A DNA stretch of 48,776 bases, taken from assembly GCA_030655095.1 (NCBI GenBank), contig JAURWF010000032.1, positions 1 to 48,776 of the forward strand, in the 5' to 3' direction. The position numbers were made by a program, and so were the translations under genes. Below, piece by piece: positions 1 through 7,756 of the stretch. Origin of the DNA: a bacterium. GTDB taxonomy: Bacteria; Patescibacteriota; Patescibacteriia; Patescibacteriales; GWC2-42-12. The notes under the pieces are model-generated. The model had not been told where the DNA came from and searched no databases. It worked only from the letters and a program-made list of their open reading frames with translations. The stretch's first letter is position 1, and each line of letters starts with the position of its first letter.

Positions 1-17
1 AAAACCCTAAACTTCTT

Positions 18-1151
18 TTATTTTTTACTTCTTGCTGTTAGAACAAAAAGAGTAATCAAAACAATGGAGGCAAAACCGACTCCAACCCATGGAATCCAAG
101 CATGACGCTCTGTTATTCTGCTTTCCTCTTTGTCGCAAACATCTCCAATACCATCACTGTCTATGTCTTCTTGATATTGATTTGGATTATTCGGGCAATT
201 ATCTTTTGAATTAATTATTCCATCTTGATCAAAATCATCACAAACATCGCCTCTGTTGTTATTATTTACATCTTGTTGATCCGAATTAGAAACAAAAACA
301 CAATTATCGCGAATATCTGCAACTCCATCGCTATCAACATCTGCAATAATATAATTTGAATTATTCTGAGATAAAATAACAGGCATTATAAAAATATCTT
401 TTGTAAAAGCTAAGTTACCAATTTCTCCAACAGGAGCTATCGCCGTTCTATCTGGATTAAAATAAACACGATAAGAATGAGCTGGTTGAGCTAAAAACCG
501 AACATCGTAAGTATTAAATCCGGCAATTTGCTCTTGATTTAATCGCAATTCGCTAATGCGAAGTGGTTGAGAAAATATAAAAGTAATTATCCATTTATTT
601 GAAGTAGTTTGCGGGAAACGAACAGTTTGTTGATCCATTCTTTGATTAGCAACAACGATTCTATTCTGACCATTTACAAACGCACGAATTTCTACAGAGC
701 TAGGCAAAGCAACATTGCTATCAAGTAAAGCTGTTAATATAGATGAAGTAATTGGACTCATATATGACAATGTAATTTGAGTTTGGCCTTGTATATTATT
801 AGGTAATGGAAAATCAGCATATGTTTGAATATTATTATCATTCATTTGATCTACAGTGTCAGTATTTGGGTTTGAGCTTATTGATACAGGCGTTTTACTT
901 ATTAATTCTTGTTTTAAAAAATATGGCTCAAAAGAATTTGTTGTTTTATCTAAAACAGCAAATTCAGAACGTTCAATAAATTCATTAGCAAAAGGAACTT
1001 CAACTACTGTTGGAACATTTATTGAAATATTTTCAATATCTTTATAATAACGATATGCGCTAATTATTAAATTTTGATCTATCTCTTGCGCGTTTACAGT
1101 TAAAGTAGCGCTAAAAATAATAAAAGATAAAAATAATATTTTTAATTTCAT
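18..1151 (-). CDS. secreted, C-terminally anchored protein with thrombospondin type 3-like calcium loops
   Basis: This 377-residue protein has an N-terminal signal peptide (about residues 1-21, ending VNAQ). A long beta-rich region without a recognised domain follows. Residues about 268-342 carry aspartate-rich loops (DVDSDGVADIRDNC, DFDQDGIINSKDNC, DIDSDGIGDVCD) typical of thrombospondin type 3 calcium-binding repeats. A single membrane helix lies near residues 352-373 with a short basic tail, so the bulk should sit outside the membrane. It lies 105 nt downstream of the DUF2339 gene on the same strand and may be co-transcribed. From memory, DUF3999 proteins can neighbour DUF2339 genes and this could be a divergent relative, but I cannot confirm that. 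Two other window genes (19496 and 45524) share the anchor-plus-calcium-loop design. The specific function is unknown. Confidence 0.8.
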   Translation of the reverse strand: MKLKILFLSFIIFSATLTVNAQEIDQNLIISAYRYYKDIENISINVPTVVEVPFANEFIERSEFAVLDKTTNSFEPYFLKQELISKTPVSISSNPNTDTVDQMNDNNIQTYADFPLPNNIQGQTQITLSYMSPITSSILTALLDSNVALPSSVEIRAFVNGQNRIVVANQRMDQQTVRFPQTTSNKWIITFIFSQPLRISELRLNQEQIAGFNTYDVRFLAQPAHSYRVYFNPDRTAIAPVGEIGNLAFTKDIFIMPVILSQNNSNYIIADVDSDGVADIRDNCVFVSNSDQQDVNNNNRGDVCDDFDQDGIINSKDNCPNNPNQYQEDIDSDGIGDVCDKEESRITERHAWIPWVGVGFASIVLITLFVLTARSKK

Positions 1152-1193
1152 AAAATTTTGGATTTAAAAAAAATTATAAATTTGTTATTTTTA

Positions 1194-1220
1194 ATGTTTG
1201 GAAATTCGACTTCCAAACAT
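1194..1220. other. 10-bp perfect hairpin between the DUF2339 gene and the surface-protein gene
   Basis: ATGTTTGGAA (1194-1203) and TTCCAAACAT (1211-1220) form a perfect 10-bp stem around a 7-nt loop. It follows the stop codon of the DUF2339 reading frame on the minus strand. No clear U-tract follows, so it may be a weak terminator or an RNA-stability element rather than a classical intrinsic terminator. Confidence 0.5.
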
Positions 1221-1256
1221 ATAATTTTCTAATTGTTAGATATTATTTGTTGATTA

Positions 1257-1922
1257 TCAGTTGTTTTTTTGTTTTTTTCCTAAAAAAGCAGTGCTAATTA
1301 ATAGTGTGCCAATAAGAAAAAAAGTAATAATCTTACCAGTAAGATCCATTCCCCAAATATCAACCAAAAACAATCTAGCAACAACAAGTCCGACAATCAC
1401 ACCTCCATAAATTTTGCGACATTTTTTTTGATTTATAAGTCCGTAAAAATAACAAATAAGTCCAATAATTGTGTAAATTACTAAAGAAATCATTATCGCA
1501 GTATTGTCGTCTTTAAGACCTGAATGCAAAGATAGCCATAAAAGCATATAGCCATATATTGAACCAATAATAATCATAGTTGCATTAAGTTGTCGTGGTT
1601 CTTTATCTTTAACTTCATAAACCTTGTGTAGAAAAAATAAACCAAGCCCAATAAGAGTAAGTGCCAAAACAAGAAGCACAAAAAAATCTTTATTAAAAAC
1701 ATTATAAATCCAAGCGGTAGATCCAATACTTTCTAAAGCTAAAATACCGGGTCCTATAAAAAGCAAGCTAACTCGTTCTGCAATTTTAATATCTCGCAAA
1801 ACAAAATATGTAACAAGAGAAATGACAGCACATTCAATTATATAGGCGGTGGTAAGTGTTGCGCCATTTAACTCAGCAGAAGTTGCAGAAGCTAACATAG
1901 CAATACCAATTCCAGCATACAC
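1257..1922 (-). CDS. C-terminal half of a DUF2339-like multi-spanning membrane protein (split by an in-frame stop)
   Basis: This open stretch of 221 residues starts at a GTG and encodes about seven to eight hydrophobic helices. It lies in exactly the same frame as the 1941-3134 gene: between the upstream TAA (1941-1943) and this GTG are only six sense codons, reading RREPFY. The joined sequence around the stop matches how I remember DUF2339 proteins continuing (a basic pair, then EPFYVYAG, then a small-residue helix). I therefore read it as the second half of one gene. There is no Shine-Dalgarno site before the GTG, so independent translation is doubtful. Either the stop is a sequencing error or real nonsense mutation, or it is read through. 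Confidence 0.65.
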   Translation of the reverse strand: MYAGIGIAMLASATSAELNGATLTTAYIIECAVISLVTYFVLRDIKIAERVSLLFIGPGILALESIGSTAWIYNVFNKDFFVLLVLALTLIGLGLFFLHKVYEVKDKEPRQLNATMIIIGSIYGYMLLWLSLHSGLKDDNTAIMISLVIYTIIGLICYFYGLINQKKCRKIYGGVIVGLVVARLFLVDIWGMDLTGKIITFFLIGTLLISTAFLGKKQKNN

Positions 1923-1940
1923 ATAAAATGGCTCTCGTCT

Positions 1941-3134
1941 TTACGTAGTTTTAAATATTAAAAACGCTCCTACTGTAAATACAATCATCCATACTGCAAT
2001 AATTAAACTTTTCCATTCATCTTGCGCTACCTGTACAATCCAGGCAAGTAAAAATAATCCATTAATAGATGCTGTTATAAGATCAGGAATAATTTCTTTG
2101 CCTTTTAATTTTAAAATACCAATTGTATTTGTTAAAAAAAACAATGCTGAAAATGCAAACGCAAAAAGAAGTAAAATTTCTCGCGTATTTGTTGAAGTCA
2201 AAGAAAAAAGATGTGGTAAGCTATAAAATATAATTAATAAAAGAGCAGCGAATGTAAGCTCTCGTTTTTTAGTTAAAACAACAATCCAGATTACGCCCAA
2301 AACTACAACAAATAAATATGAAAATAATCCAATATAATCAGTTATTGGCGAGCTAGTAAGTAATGGCGCAATTCCTGCAAGAATAAGACTCGTCAAAGAA
2401 AGTCCGCTATTTTTGTATTTAACACTCGCAAATGCAACCAATGCCGTGCTTAAAAACATTATAACAAGCGCAGAAATTGGATCAAAAAAATCATAAATTT
2501 CACGACCAGCAAATATTGTTAATAGAATTATTGTTGAACCAAGAACTAAAAAAATTCCGCCCTGTTGAATATATTTTGTCATTCTCAACCATCCAAATGA
2601 TAAGAATAAAGCACCAATAATAATTCCGAGGGAAATACGACCCATTGGTCCAATCCAATTATTTAAAAATGCATAAGTAGTAAGCCAACCAAATCCAAAA
2701 AGCAAAAGAAGAGCGCCTAATTTAAGCAACCAATCTTCTTTTATCCAATTAATAAATTTATCAGATTCAGATAAAGTTGGTTCTACTTGAGGATAATTAA
2801 CCATCGGTTGACTTGATTGATCTAATTGACCTAATAAAGCTACTGAATTAAATGCTTTTTCAATATCAGATGCTTGCCAACCATTGGCTAAAAGAGAATT
2901 TTTAATTTCTTCTTTACTTTTTCCTTGTTCGCGTTGTTGTTTAATATAATTAGATGCTGGATTTAAATCCACTGACTGTTGCGCTATAAATTGTTGTGGC
3001 TTAAAACTTAACTCAGATACATGTTGAGTTGCGCCACTTTTTATAAATTGTTCTAAACTTCGTACTCGCTCACTAAGATTAATTACAAGAACTAAAAGTA
3101 CCACGCCACCAACAAAAATAAAAAATTCAATCAT
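1941..3134 (-). CDS. DUF2339-like predicted membrane protein, N-terminal part
   Basis: The 397-residue product begins with a membrane helix (residues 3-20) and a cytoplasmic stretch. Residues about 62-97 resemble a small helical module (QQREQGKSKEEIKNSLLANG) seen in many CPR membrane proteins. From about residue 133 (WLLKLGALLLLFGFGWL) there is a run of closely spaced helices of the DUF2339 type. The frame ends at TAA (1941-1943) in the middle of the helical array, and the same frame reopens at once, so the natural protein was probably about 625 residues. DUF2339 proteins are polytopic and of unknown function. A -10 element TATACT lies at 3189-3194 upstream, divergent from the helicase promoter. 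Confidence 0.75.
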   Translation of the reverse strand: MIEFFIFVGGVVLLVLVINLSERVRSLEQFIKSGATQHVSELSFKPQQFIAQQSVDLNPASNYIKQQREQGKSKEEIKNSLLANGWQASDIEKAFNSVALLGQLDQSSQPMVNYPQVEPTLSESDKFINWIKEDWLLKLGALLLLFGFGWLTTYAFLNNWIGPMGRISLGIIIGALFLSFGWLRMTKYIQQGGIFLVLGSTIILLTIFAGREIYDFFDPISALVIMFLSTALVAFASVKYKNSGLSLTSLILAGIAPLLTSSPITDYIGLFSYLFVVVLGVIWIVVLTKKRELTFAALLLIIFYSLPHLFSLTSTNTREILLLFAFAFSALFFLTNTIGILKLKGKEIIPDLITASINGLFLLAWIVQVAQDEWKSLIIAVWMIVFTVGAFLIFKTT

Positions 3135-3188
3135 ATAGTTTTAATTAAAAAAATAAATAAAATTTTTAAATTCTTACAATATTCAATT

Positions 3189-3194
3189 AGTATA
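3189..3194 (-). promoter_or_regulatory. candidate -10 element for the DUF2339 gene
   Basis: On the minus strand the sequence reads TGTTATACT, a near-consensus -10 box about 55 nt upstream of the start codon. The -35 region is poor (TGTTTT at 17 nt). It lies back to back with the helicase promoter. Confidence 0.4.
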
Positions 3195-3255
3195 ACACAA
3201 TACTAATTATTAAAACACAATAATTTCTTAACAATTACTTTTTTTTAAAAAAAAT

Positions 3256-3284
3256 TTGACATAATAACTTATTAATGCTATATA
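3256..3284 (+). promoter_or_regulatory. sigma70-type promoter of the DEAD-box helicase gene
   Basis: A perfect TTGACA (3256-3261) and TATATA (3279-3284) are separated by 17 nt. Transcription would begin near 3291, leaving a leader of about 100 nt before the chosen start at 3392. The leader contains GAGATT (3301-3306), which can pair with either ATCTC (3318-3322) or AATCTC (3333-3338). Confidence 0.65.
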
Positions 3285-3391
3285 TTAATTATTATTAATA
3301 GAGATTAGTTTAAAATGATCTCGCAAAACTCGAATCTCATGTCATAACAATAATGTAAATGGCCTATAGAAACGGGTCATTTATTTTTTTT

Positions 3392-4624
3392 ATGTCTGAA
3401 CAAATCAAACAAACAAAATCTGGGTTCGCAGAATTAGGCGTTAACCCATTAGTTTCAAGTGCGCTTGAAACTTTAAATTTAAACTCCCCTACTCCAATTC
3501 AAGCAAAATCAATTCCAGTAATTCTTGCTGGTCAAGATTTAATTGGCGTAGCTCAAACAGGTACTGGAAAAACTTTTGCTTTTGGCATTCCTTTGATAGA
3601 ACGATTAGCTTTTAATAAAGGAAAAGGTCTTGTATTACTCCCGACTCGCGAATTAGCATTACAAGTTGATGAAAATTTAAGAAAATTAGGAAATAAATTT
3701 GGCTTAAGAACAGCCGTCTTAATTGGTGGCGAAGCCATTGGACGTCAAGCACAAAGTCTTAGAAGAAATCCTCATATTTTTATTGCTACTCCAGGAAGAC
3801 TAATTGATCATTTAAAAAGAGGCTGGGTAAAATTAGATGATATTAAAATCTTAGTTTTAGATGAGGCTGATTTAATGCTTGACATGGGATTTGCTCCTCA
3901 AATAGAAGAAATTATTAAACAAACTCCAAAAGAACGACAAGCATTACTGTTTTCCGCAACTATGCCTTTGTCTATTTTAAAACTTGCTTCTTTACATATG
4001 AATTTACCAATTCACATTGAAGTCGCTCCGCAAGGAACAACCGTTGAGCGTGTTGATCAAGAGATTTATGTAATGAGAAAAGAAGACAAATATATCCAAT
4101 TAGAAAAAATTCTTAATCAATTTAATGGAGCTATTTTAATTTTTGCTCGCACTAAGCATGGCGTTAAAGAATTAACCAAAGATCTTAAGACGAGTGGTCA
4201 TAAAGTAGCTGAAATTCATTCTAATCTTTCCTTTAATCAACGTTGTGAATCAATGGCAGGATTTAAAAATAAAAGATATCGGATTTTAATAGCCACTGAC
4301 ATTGCCGCGCGTGGCATAGACGTTAGTAATATAGAATTAGTAGTAAACTATGACTTACCTGATAGTTCAGAGGATTATGTTCATCGCATTGGTCGTACTG
4401 CTAGAGCTGGAAATGTTGGCAAAGCGATTTCTTTTGCAACACCAAATCAAGGAAAAGATATTATTAGTATTGAAAGATTAATTAATAAAAAATTAAATTT
4501 AACAAAATTTGCCGAATTAGAACGGTCTAATACGCGTCCAACATATTCAAGATACGGCAAAACCTCAAGCTTCGGCAGATCAAATACTTCTCGCTCAAAA
4601 CCTAATAACTTTAGAAGAAAATAA
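3392..4624 (+). CDS. DEAD-box ATP-dependent RNA helicase (RhlE/CshA-like)
   Basis: This cytoplasmic RNA helicase should unwind RNA duplexes using ATP. All core motifs are present in order: Q motif region (PTPIQ), motif I AQTGTGKT, Ia PTRELA, Ib TPGR, motif II DEAD, motif III SAT, motif IV-V region with ARGID, and motif VI HRIGRTARAG. The C-terminal tail is short, basic and rich in Ser/Arg/Asn, a common RNA-binding extension. An ATG at 3359 would add 11 residues (AYRNGSFIFF), but helicase-like sequence begins only after MSEQ, so I place the start at 3392 (410 residues). The gene has its own promoter and a roughly 100-nt foldable leader, as in cold-regulated helicases, though cold regulation is only an inference. 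Confidence 0.93.
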   Translation: MSEQIKQTKSGFAELGVNPLVSSALETLNLNSPTPIQAKSIPVILAGQDLIGVAQTGTGKTFAFGIPLIERLAFNKGKGLVLLPTRELALQVDENLRKLGNKFGLRTAVLIGGEAIGRQAQSLRRNPHIFIATPGRLIDHLKRGWVKLDDIKILVLDEADLMLDMGFAPQIEEIIKQTPKERQALLFSATMPLSILKLASLHMNLPIHIEVAPQGTTVERVDQEIYVMRKEDKYIQLEKILNQFNGAILIFARTKHGVKELTKDLKTSGHKVAEIHSNLSFNQRCESMAGFKNKRYRILIATDIAARGIDVSNIELVVNYDLPDSSEDYVHRIGRTARAGNVGKAISFATPNQGKDIISIERLINKKLNLTKFAELERSNTRPTYSRYGKTSSFGRSNTSRSKPNNFRRK

Positions 4625-4689
4625 TTAACAAAAAACGGCACAGTCCTCCAATAGGAAACTATGCCTAAATAAAATAAACCTAATAACTT

Positions 4690-4725
4690 TACAAGCAAAT
4701 AATTTTAACAATTTATTTGCTTGTA
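4690..4725. terminator. convergent hairpin terminator between the helicase and PAP2 genes
   Basis: TACAAGCAAATAA (4690-4702) and TTATTTGCTTGTA (4713-4725) form a 13-bp stem followed on the plus strand by TTTTTG. The right arm contains the last codons and stop of the PAP2 gene, so the two convergent genes share this structure. A second imperfect hairpin (about 4637-4665) lies just upstream. Confidence 0.6.
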
Positions 4726-5253
4726 TTTTTGTTTATAGAGTGCAAAAACAACTATAAGAATAAAAAAACCGAGTAGATATCCACCTAATACATCACTTAC
4801 ATAATGAACTCCCAAATATAATCTGCTAAAACCAATAGCAAGGATTATAATAAAACAGACAAAAAATATAACTACCTTGTGCCACCAAGTTTTTATGCAA
4901 CGAGCTAAGACATACGCAAGAAAACCATAAAAAATCATAGCAAAAATTGCATGTCCGCTTGGAAAAGAGAACGAATGCTCAAAATATACTGAATTAACTG
5001 GTCGATCCCTATGAATAAGTAATTTCAATAAATAGCCGAATATTCCACCAGTCGTAAGTGCTAGCCAAAGATAAAAAATATAATCCTTCTTTTTCCAAAA
5101 CCAAAAAATGACTGAAGCAATAATTGCTAAACCAAAAACAATCTGCAATTTTCCCAAAAACGTAATTAATAAAAATACTTTAACTAGCTCAGGATTTCGA
5201 ACAGATACTAAAAAATTAGCAATTTGTAGATCCATATTTTCGTGGAAGCTCAT
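4705..5253 (-). CDS. PAP2-superfamily membrane phosphatase
   Basis: The 182-residue integral membrane protein carries the three signature motifs of lipid phosphatases of the PAP2 / undecaprenyl-pyrophosphate phosphatase superfamily. These are KLLIHRDRP (K-X6-RP), PSGH, and SRLYLGVHYVSD (SR-X5-H-X3-D). Five to six hydrophobic helices surround them. Likely substrates are phosphatidate or undecaprenyl pyrophosphate, with the active site facing outward. The ATG at 5253 lies at the edge of a long palindrome; an internal ATG (MDLQIANF) at 5235 is an alternative start. It is transcribed toward the helicase and shares a terminator region with it. Confidence 0.88.
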   Translation of the reverse strand: MSFHENMDLQIANFLVSVRNPELVKVFLLITFLGKLQIVFGLAIIASVIFWFWKKKDYIFYLWLALTTGGIFGYLLKLLIHRDRPVNSVYFEHSFSFPSGHAIFAMIFYGFLAYVLARCIKTWWHKVVIFFVCFIIILAIGFSRLYLGVHYVSDVLGGYLLGFFILIVVFALYKQKYKQINC

Positions 5254-5292
5254 AGAAGCTTAGCTTCCAAATTTGTGGAAGCTAAGCTTCTA
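5253..5292. repeat. 17-bp perfect palindrome (hairpin) between rpmG and the PAP2 gene
   Basis: TAGAAGCTTAGCTTCCA (5253-5269) pairs perfectly with 5276-5292 around a 6-nt loop. It follows the rpmG stop on the minus strand and abuts the PAP2 start codon. It is built of iterated AAGCT units. It may end the rpmG transcript or mask PAP2 translation initiation. Confidence 0.7.
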
Positions 5293-5307
5293 CAAAAAAA
5301 TCAAATT

Positions 5308-5463
5308 TTATTTAGTCTCCTTGTGTAGAGTATGTTTTTTGCAATGCTTGCAAAATTTCATCATTTCCAATCTATCCTTAAGAGTTTTTTTATTCTTTCT
5401 TGAAAAATAGTTAATTCTTTTACACTCCTTGCACTCCAATTTCATCATGTTATCTTGTGGCAT
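5308..5463 (-). CDS. rpmG: 50S ribosomal protein L33
   Basis: This 51-residue basic protein has two CxxC pairs (CKEC near residue 10 and CKHC near residue 38) of a zinc-ribbon L33, with the typical NYFSRKNKK segment between them. The start is taken at MPQDNMMKLEC; a longer open frame only reads through the tRNA-Tyr gene upstream. tRNA-Tyr lies 32 nt upstream on the same strand, so a joint transcript with tRNA processing is likely, and tRNA-Thr follows further upstream. Confidence 0.93.
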   Translation of the reverse strand: MPQDNMMKLECKECKRINYFSRKNKKTLKDRLEMMKFCKHCKKHTLHKETK

Positions 5464-5495
5464 AATTTTGTTATTTAAAAAGTTAAAATTTAAAA

Positions 5496-5581
5496 TGGTG
5501 GGCCGGGTAGGATTCGAACCTACGAAGACGAACGCCAGCAGATTTACAGTCTGCCCCAGTTGACCGCTTTGGTACCGACCC
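5496..5581 (-). tRNA. tRNA-Tyr (anticodon GTA)
   Basis: This 86-nt class II tRNA has a long variable arm. The acceptor arms are GGGTCGG and CCGGCCC, the anticodon loop is CTGTAAA, the T-loop is GTTCGAATC, and the 3' CCA is encoded. It precedes rpmG on the same strand. Confidence 0.95.
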
Positions 5582-5640
5582 ATAATCAATTATAATTTGT
5601 ATTTTGTATTTTATATTTTATATTTTATATTTTGTATTTC

Positions 5641-5720
5641 TCAGTATTTTCAGAGCCCCTCAGAAACTATCAGTGGTTCAGACAACTTCTCAAAAACTAT
5701 CAGTGGTTCAGACAACTTCG
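5641..5720. repeat. dispersed CTGA-phased repeat (two units) at the 3' end of tRNA-Thr
   Basis: Two units of the family that reads TCTGAACCACTGA on the minus strand (TCAGTGGTTCAGA on the plus strand) lie here. They start directly after the 3' end of tRNA-Thr in its transcription direction. Related copies lie at 34255, 35592, 36381, 44630 and 45449. Confidence 0.8.
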
Positions 5721-5721
5721 G

Positions 5722-5794
5722 AGCCGTTGCGCGGAATTGAACCGCGGACCTACTCCTTACCATGGAGTTGCTCTACCAGCTGAGCTACAACGGC
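5722..5794 (-). tRNA. tRNA-Thr (anticodon GGT)
   Basis: The acceptor arms are GCCGTTG and CAACGGC, and the anticodon stem ACTCC/GGAGT encloses ATGGTAA, giving anticodon GGT. The discriminator base is followed by CCG, so CCA is not fully encoded and must be added. The dispersed repeat starts right after it. Confidence 0.95.
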
Positions 5795-5862
5795 AAATAA
5801 AAAAATTTTCAATTTTTATATTACAAAATTTCTAAAAATTGTAAAACAAAAATCAAAAATTA

Positions 5863-6729
5863 TTACAACTCGTCAATTTGTTTTTTAAATAGCTCAATTT
5901 TCTTATTCTCCAGATTAGCTACTACTAACTTATCATAAATATCTAAAGCTAACATTTTATCTTTTGTTATTATACTTAACTCTAACATTATGTCAAGATA
6001 ACGAGGATTATTTGGCTCTATTTCAAGAGCTTCTTTTAAGCTATTGATTGCTTCGGGAAGACTATTTAATGCTTGATAAACTAATGCTAAATTATAAAAA
6101 GTCTGGGCATTTTGTTTATTTCCTTTTAATGATTCGATGTAATCACGCTCAGATTGACTAAGACCATCTTTTTTATTAGCAATTTGCGCTAAATTATCAC
6201 TAACATTTTTATCGTCTTGTTTTAACTTTAAAACATGCTCAAACGCTTGCTTAGCTTCTTCAAAACTTTTCTGCTCAAAATATAACCGTCCCAACTCTTC
6301 AAATGCTCTAATATTCTTACTGTCTAACCCTATAATTTTAATATATTTTTTCTCTGCCATTGCCAAATCATCTTGTTTTTTTAACATAACTGCCTCATCA
6401 AACAGCTGATCAATCGTTGCATTATTATTATCTAAATTAGCCACTGGCTTTTGATGCTCATCTTTTAATCTTTGCAATCTCTTATATAACAAACTAAATA
6501 AATTATTTAAAACTGTTACCAATGGTCCTGTAAATCTAACAAATTGCAACCACCATTTAATAACATTTCTTTTTAATCTTGCGCTAATAATTTGTTCCTT
6601 AATTTTAGCTTCTTTTTCAGCGGGGATACTTTTAATATCTAATGTTGCTAAAAGAGGAAATTTTTTAAAAACAATAACTATAATTATAATCAAACTAATC
6701 AAAATTAAAACTACTGAAATAATATTCAT
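5863..6729 (-). CDS. membrane-anchored TPR-repeat protein
   Basis: The 288-residue protein starts with a strong membrane helix (residues 3-20) followed by a basic stretch, then a cytoplasmic or peripheral alpha-helical region. Residues about 105-265 contain at least three to four tetratricopeptide units, for example AFEELGRLYFEQKSFEEAKQ and TFYNLALVYQALNSLPEA. TPR arrays mediate protein-protein contacts, and the partner is unknown. It lies upstream of fba's reverse neighbour block with a low-complexity spacer (6736-6794) before its start. No enzymatic domain is seen. Confidence 0.85.
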   Translation of the reverse strand: MNIISVVLILISLIIIIVIVFKKFPLLATLDIKSIPAEKEAKIKEQIISARLKRNVIKWWLQFVRFTGPLVTVLNNLFSLLYKRLQRLKDEHQKPVANLDNNNATIDQLFDEAVMLKKQDDLAMAEKKYIKIIGLDSKNIRAFEELGRLYFEQKSFEEAKQAFEHVLKLKQDDKNVSDNLAQIANKKDGLSQSERDYIESLKGNKQNAQTFYNLALVYQALNSLPEAINSLKEALEIEPNNPRYLDIMLELSIITKDKMLALDIYDKLVVANLENKKIELFKKQIDEL

Positions 6730-6735
6730 ATATAT

Positions 6736-6794
6736 TAGCTTCTTAGACTTTATGAACTTTACAGACTTTTGACTTTATGGACTTTACAGACTTT
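6736..6794. repeat. AAAGTC-type tandem repeats after the fba stop codon
   Basis: On the minus strand, units such as AAAGTCTGTAAAGTCC follow the fba stop directly. The same word fills the 3' end of der at 11797-11898. Confidence 0.7.
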
Positions 6795-7670
6795 CTATAT
6801 TTCCGTTTTACCAATAATAATTTGGCCTGCGCTACCAAATAATTTCATTTTTGCAATAACCACCTCTTCCATTGCGCTAATTGTTGGTTTTAATAAATTT
6901 CTTGGATCAGTTTCTTTCTTATTCTTTAAACACTCTTTCATTAAAGTTCGGCAAAAAGCTACTTTTAAATCCGTGCCAATATTAATAATACTCACACCTT
7001 CTTTTATTGCTCTCCTTATTTTAGCATCATCAACTCCTGACGCGCCATGCAAAACAAAAGGAATTTTTACAAGCTCTTTTATGGCTTTTAATAATTTAAA
7101 AACAATGCTTTCGTTTATATGTATACCGTGTGCCGTACCAACTGCTGCCGCAATTGTATCAACTCCAGTCTCTTTGGCAAATTTAACAACTTCATCCAAA
7201 TTTGCTAAAGGTATATTTTCTAATTTACTTATAATATCTCCATGAGACCCAGCAATAGCCCCAACTTCTCCTTGTACCCAAACATTCTTAGCATGTGCTA
7301 CTCTAATAACTTGCTTAGTTAAATTAATATTTTCGTCTAAAGGCAGACTTGAAGCATCAATATGCACTGAAGAAAAACCAGCGCTAATACATTCAAAAAC
7401 AGAATCAAAACTAGAGCCATGATCAAGGTGCAAAGCAATTGGAACATCAACTGCCACATTTTTAGCAACAGTAGATACTATATGAGTAATCGGCTTAAGT
7501 CCCATGTATTGGATCGCGCTTTCCGAAACTTGAATTATTGCTGGTGAATTTGCTTTAACAGCTGCTTGTGCCACTGCTAAAATTGACTCCAAGTTGGTAA
7601 CATTAAACGCTCCAACAGCATAACCACCCTTCTGAGCATTTTTAACTAAAGTTTTTATATGAACTAACAT
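6795..7670 (-). CDS. fba: class II fructose-bisphosphate aldolase (ketose-bisphosphate aldolase)
   Basis: The enzyme reversibly cleaves fructose 1,6-bisphosphate into dihydroxyacetone phosphate and glyceraldehyde 3-phosphate. The zinc site motif LHLDHG has the catalytic Asp83 and ligand His84. The other conserved blocks are SVHIDAS, EVGAIAG, VGTAHG (second His), LHGASG (third His) and NIGTDL. The length (291) suits the short class IIB / GatY-KbaY-like branch, so tagatose-bisphosphate aldolase is an alternative. It lies directly downstream of tpiA on the same strand, a glycolytic pair sharing dihydroxyacetone phosphate. Confidence 0.93.
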   Translation of the reverse strand: MLVHIKTLVKNAQKGGYAVGAFNVTNLESILAVAQAAVKANSPAIIQVSESAIQYMGLKPITHIVSTVAKNVAVDVPIALHLDHGSSFDSVFECISAGFSSVHIDASSLPLDENINLTKQVIRVAHAKNVWVQGEVGAIAGSHGDIISKLENIPLANLDEVVKFAKETGVDTIAAAVGTAHGIHINESIVFKLLKAIKELVKIPFVLHGASGVDDAKIRRAIKEGVSIINIGTDLKVAFCRTLMKECLKNKKETDPRNLLKPTISAMEEVVIAKMKLFGSAGQIIIGKTEI

Positions 7671-7676
7671 AAATTT

Positions 7677-7755
7677 AAAATTTAGCTTTTTAGCTTGTAG
7701 CTTGTAGCTTTTTAGTAAATTTCTAAGAAGCTACAAGCTACAACCTAAAAAGCTA
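7677..7755. repeat. palindromic low-complexity spacer between tpiA and fba
   Basis: Iterated TAGCTTTTTAG / TTGTAGC words form a large inverted repeat occupying nearly the whole gap between the tpiA stop and the fba start. Similar spacers lie at 27977-28068 and 46163-46215. Confidence 0.75.
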
Positions 7756-7756
7756 G

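Noticed and set aside
1923..1946. Alternative genetic code as the explanation of the DUF2339 stop
   Set aside because: The codon is TAA, other genes end normally in TAA, and recoding known in CPR relatives concerns TGA.
5308..5589. 93-residue version of L33
   Set aside because: The extra N-terminal part is translation of the tRNA-Tyr gene. L33 homology starts after 5463.
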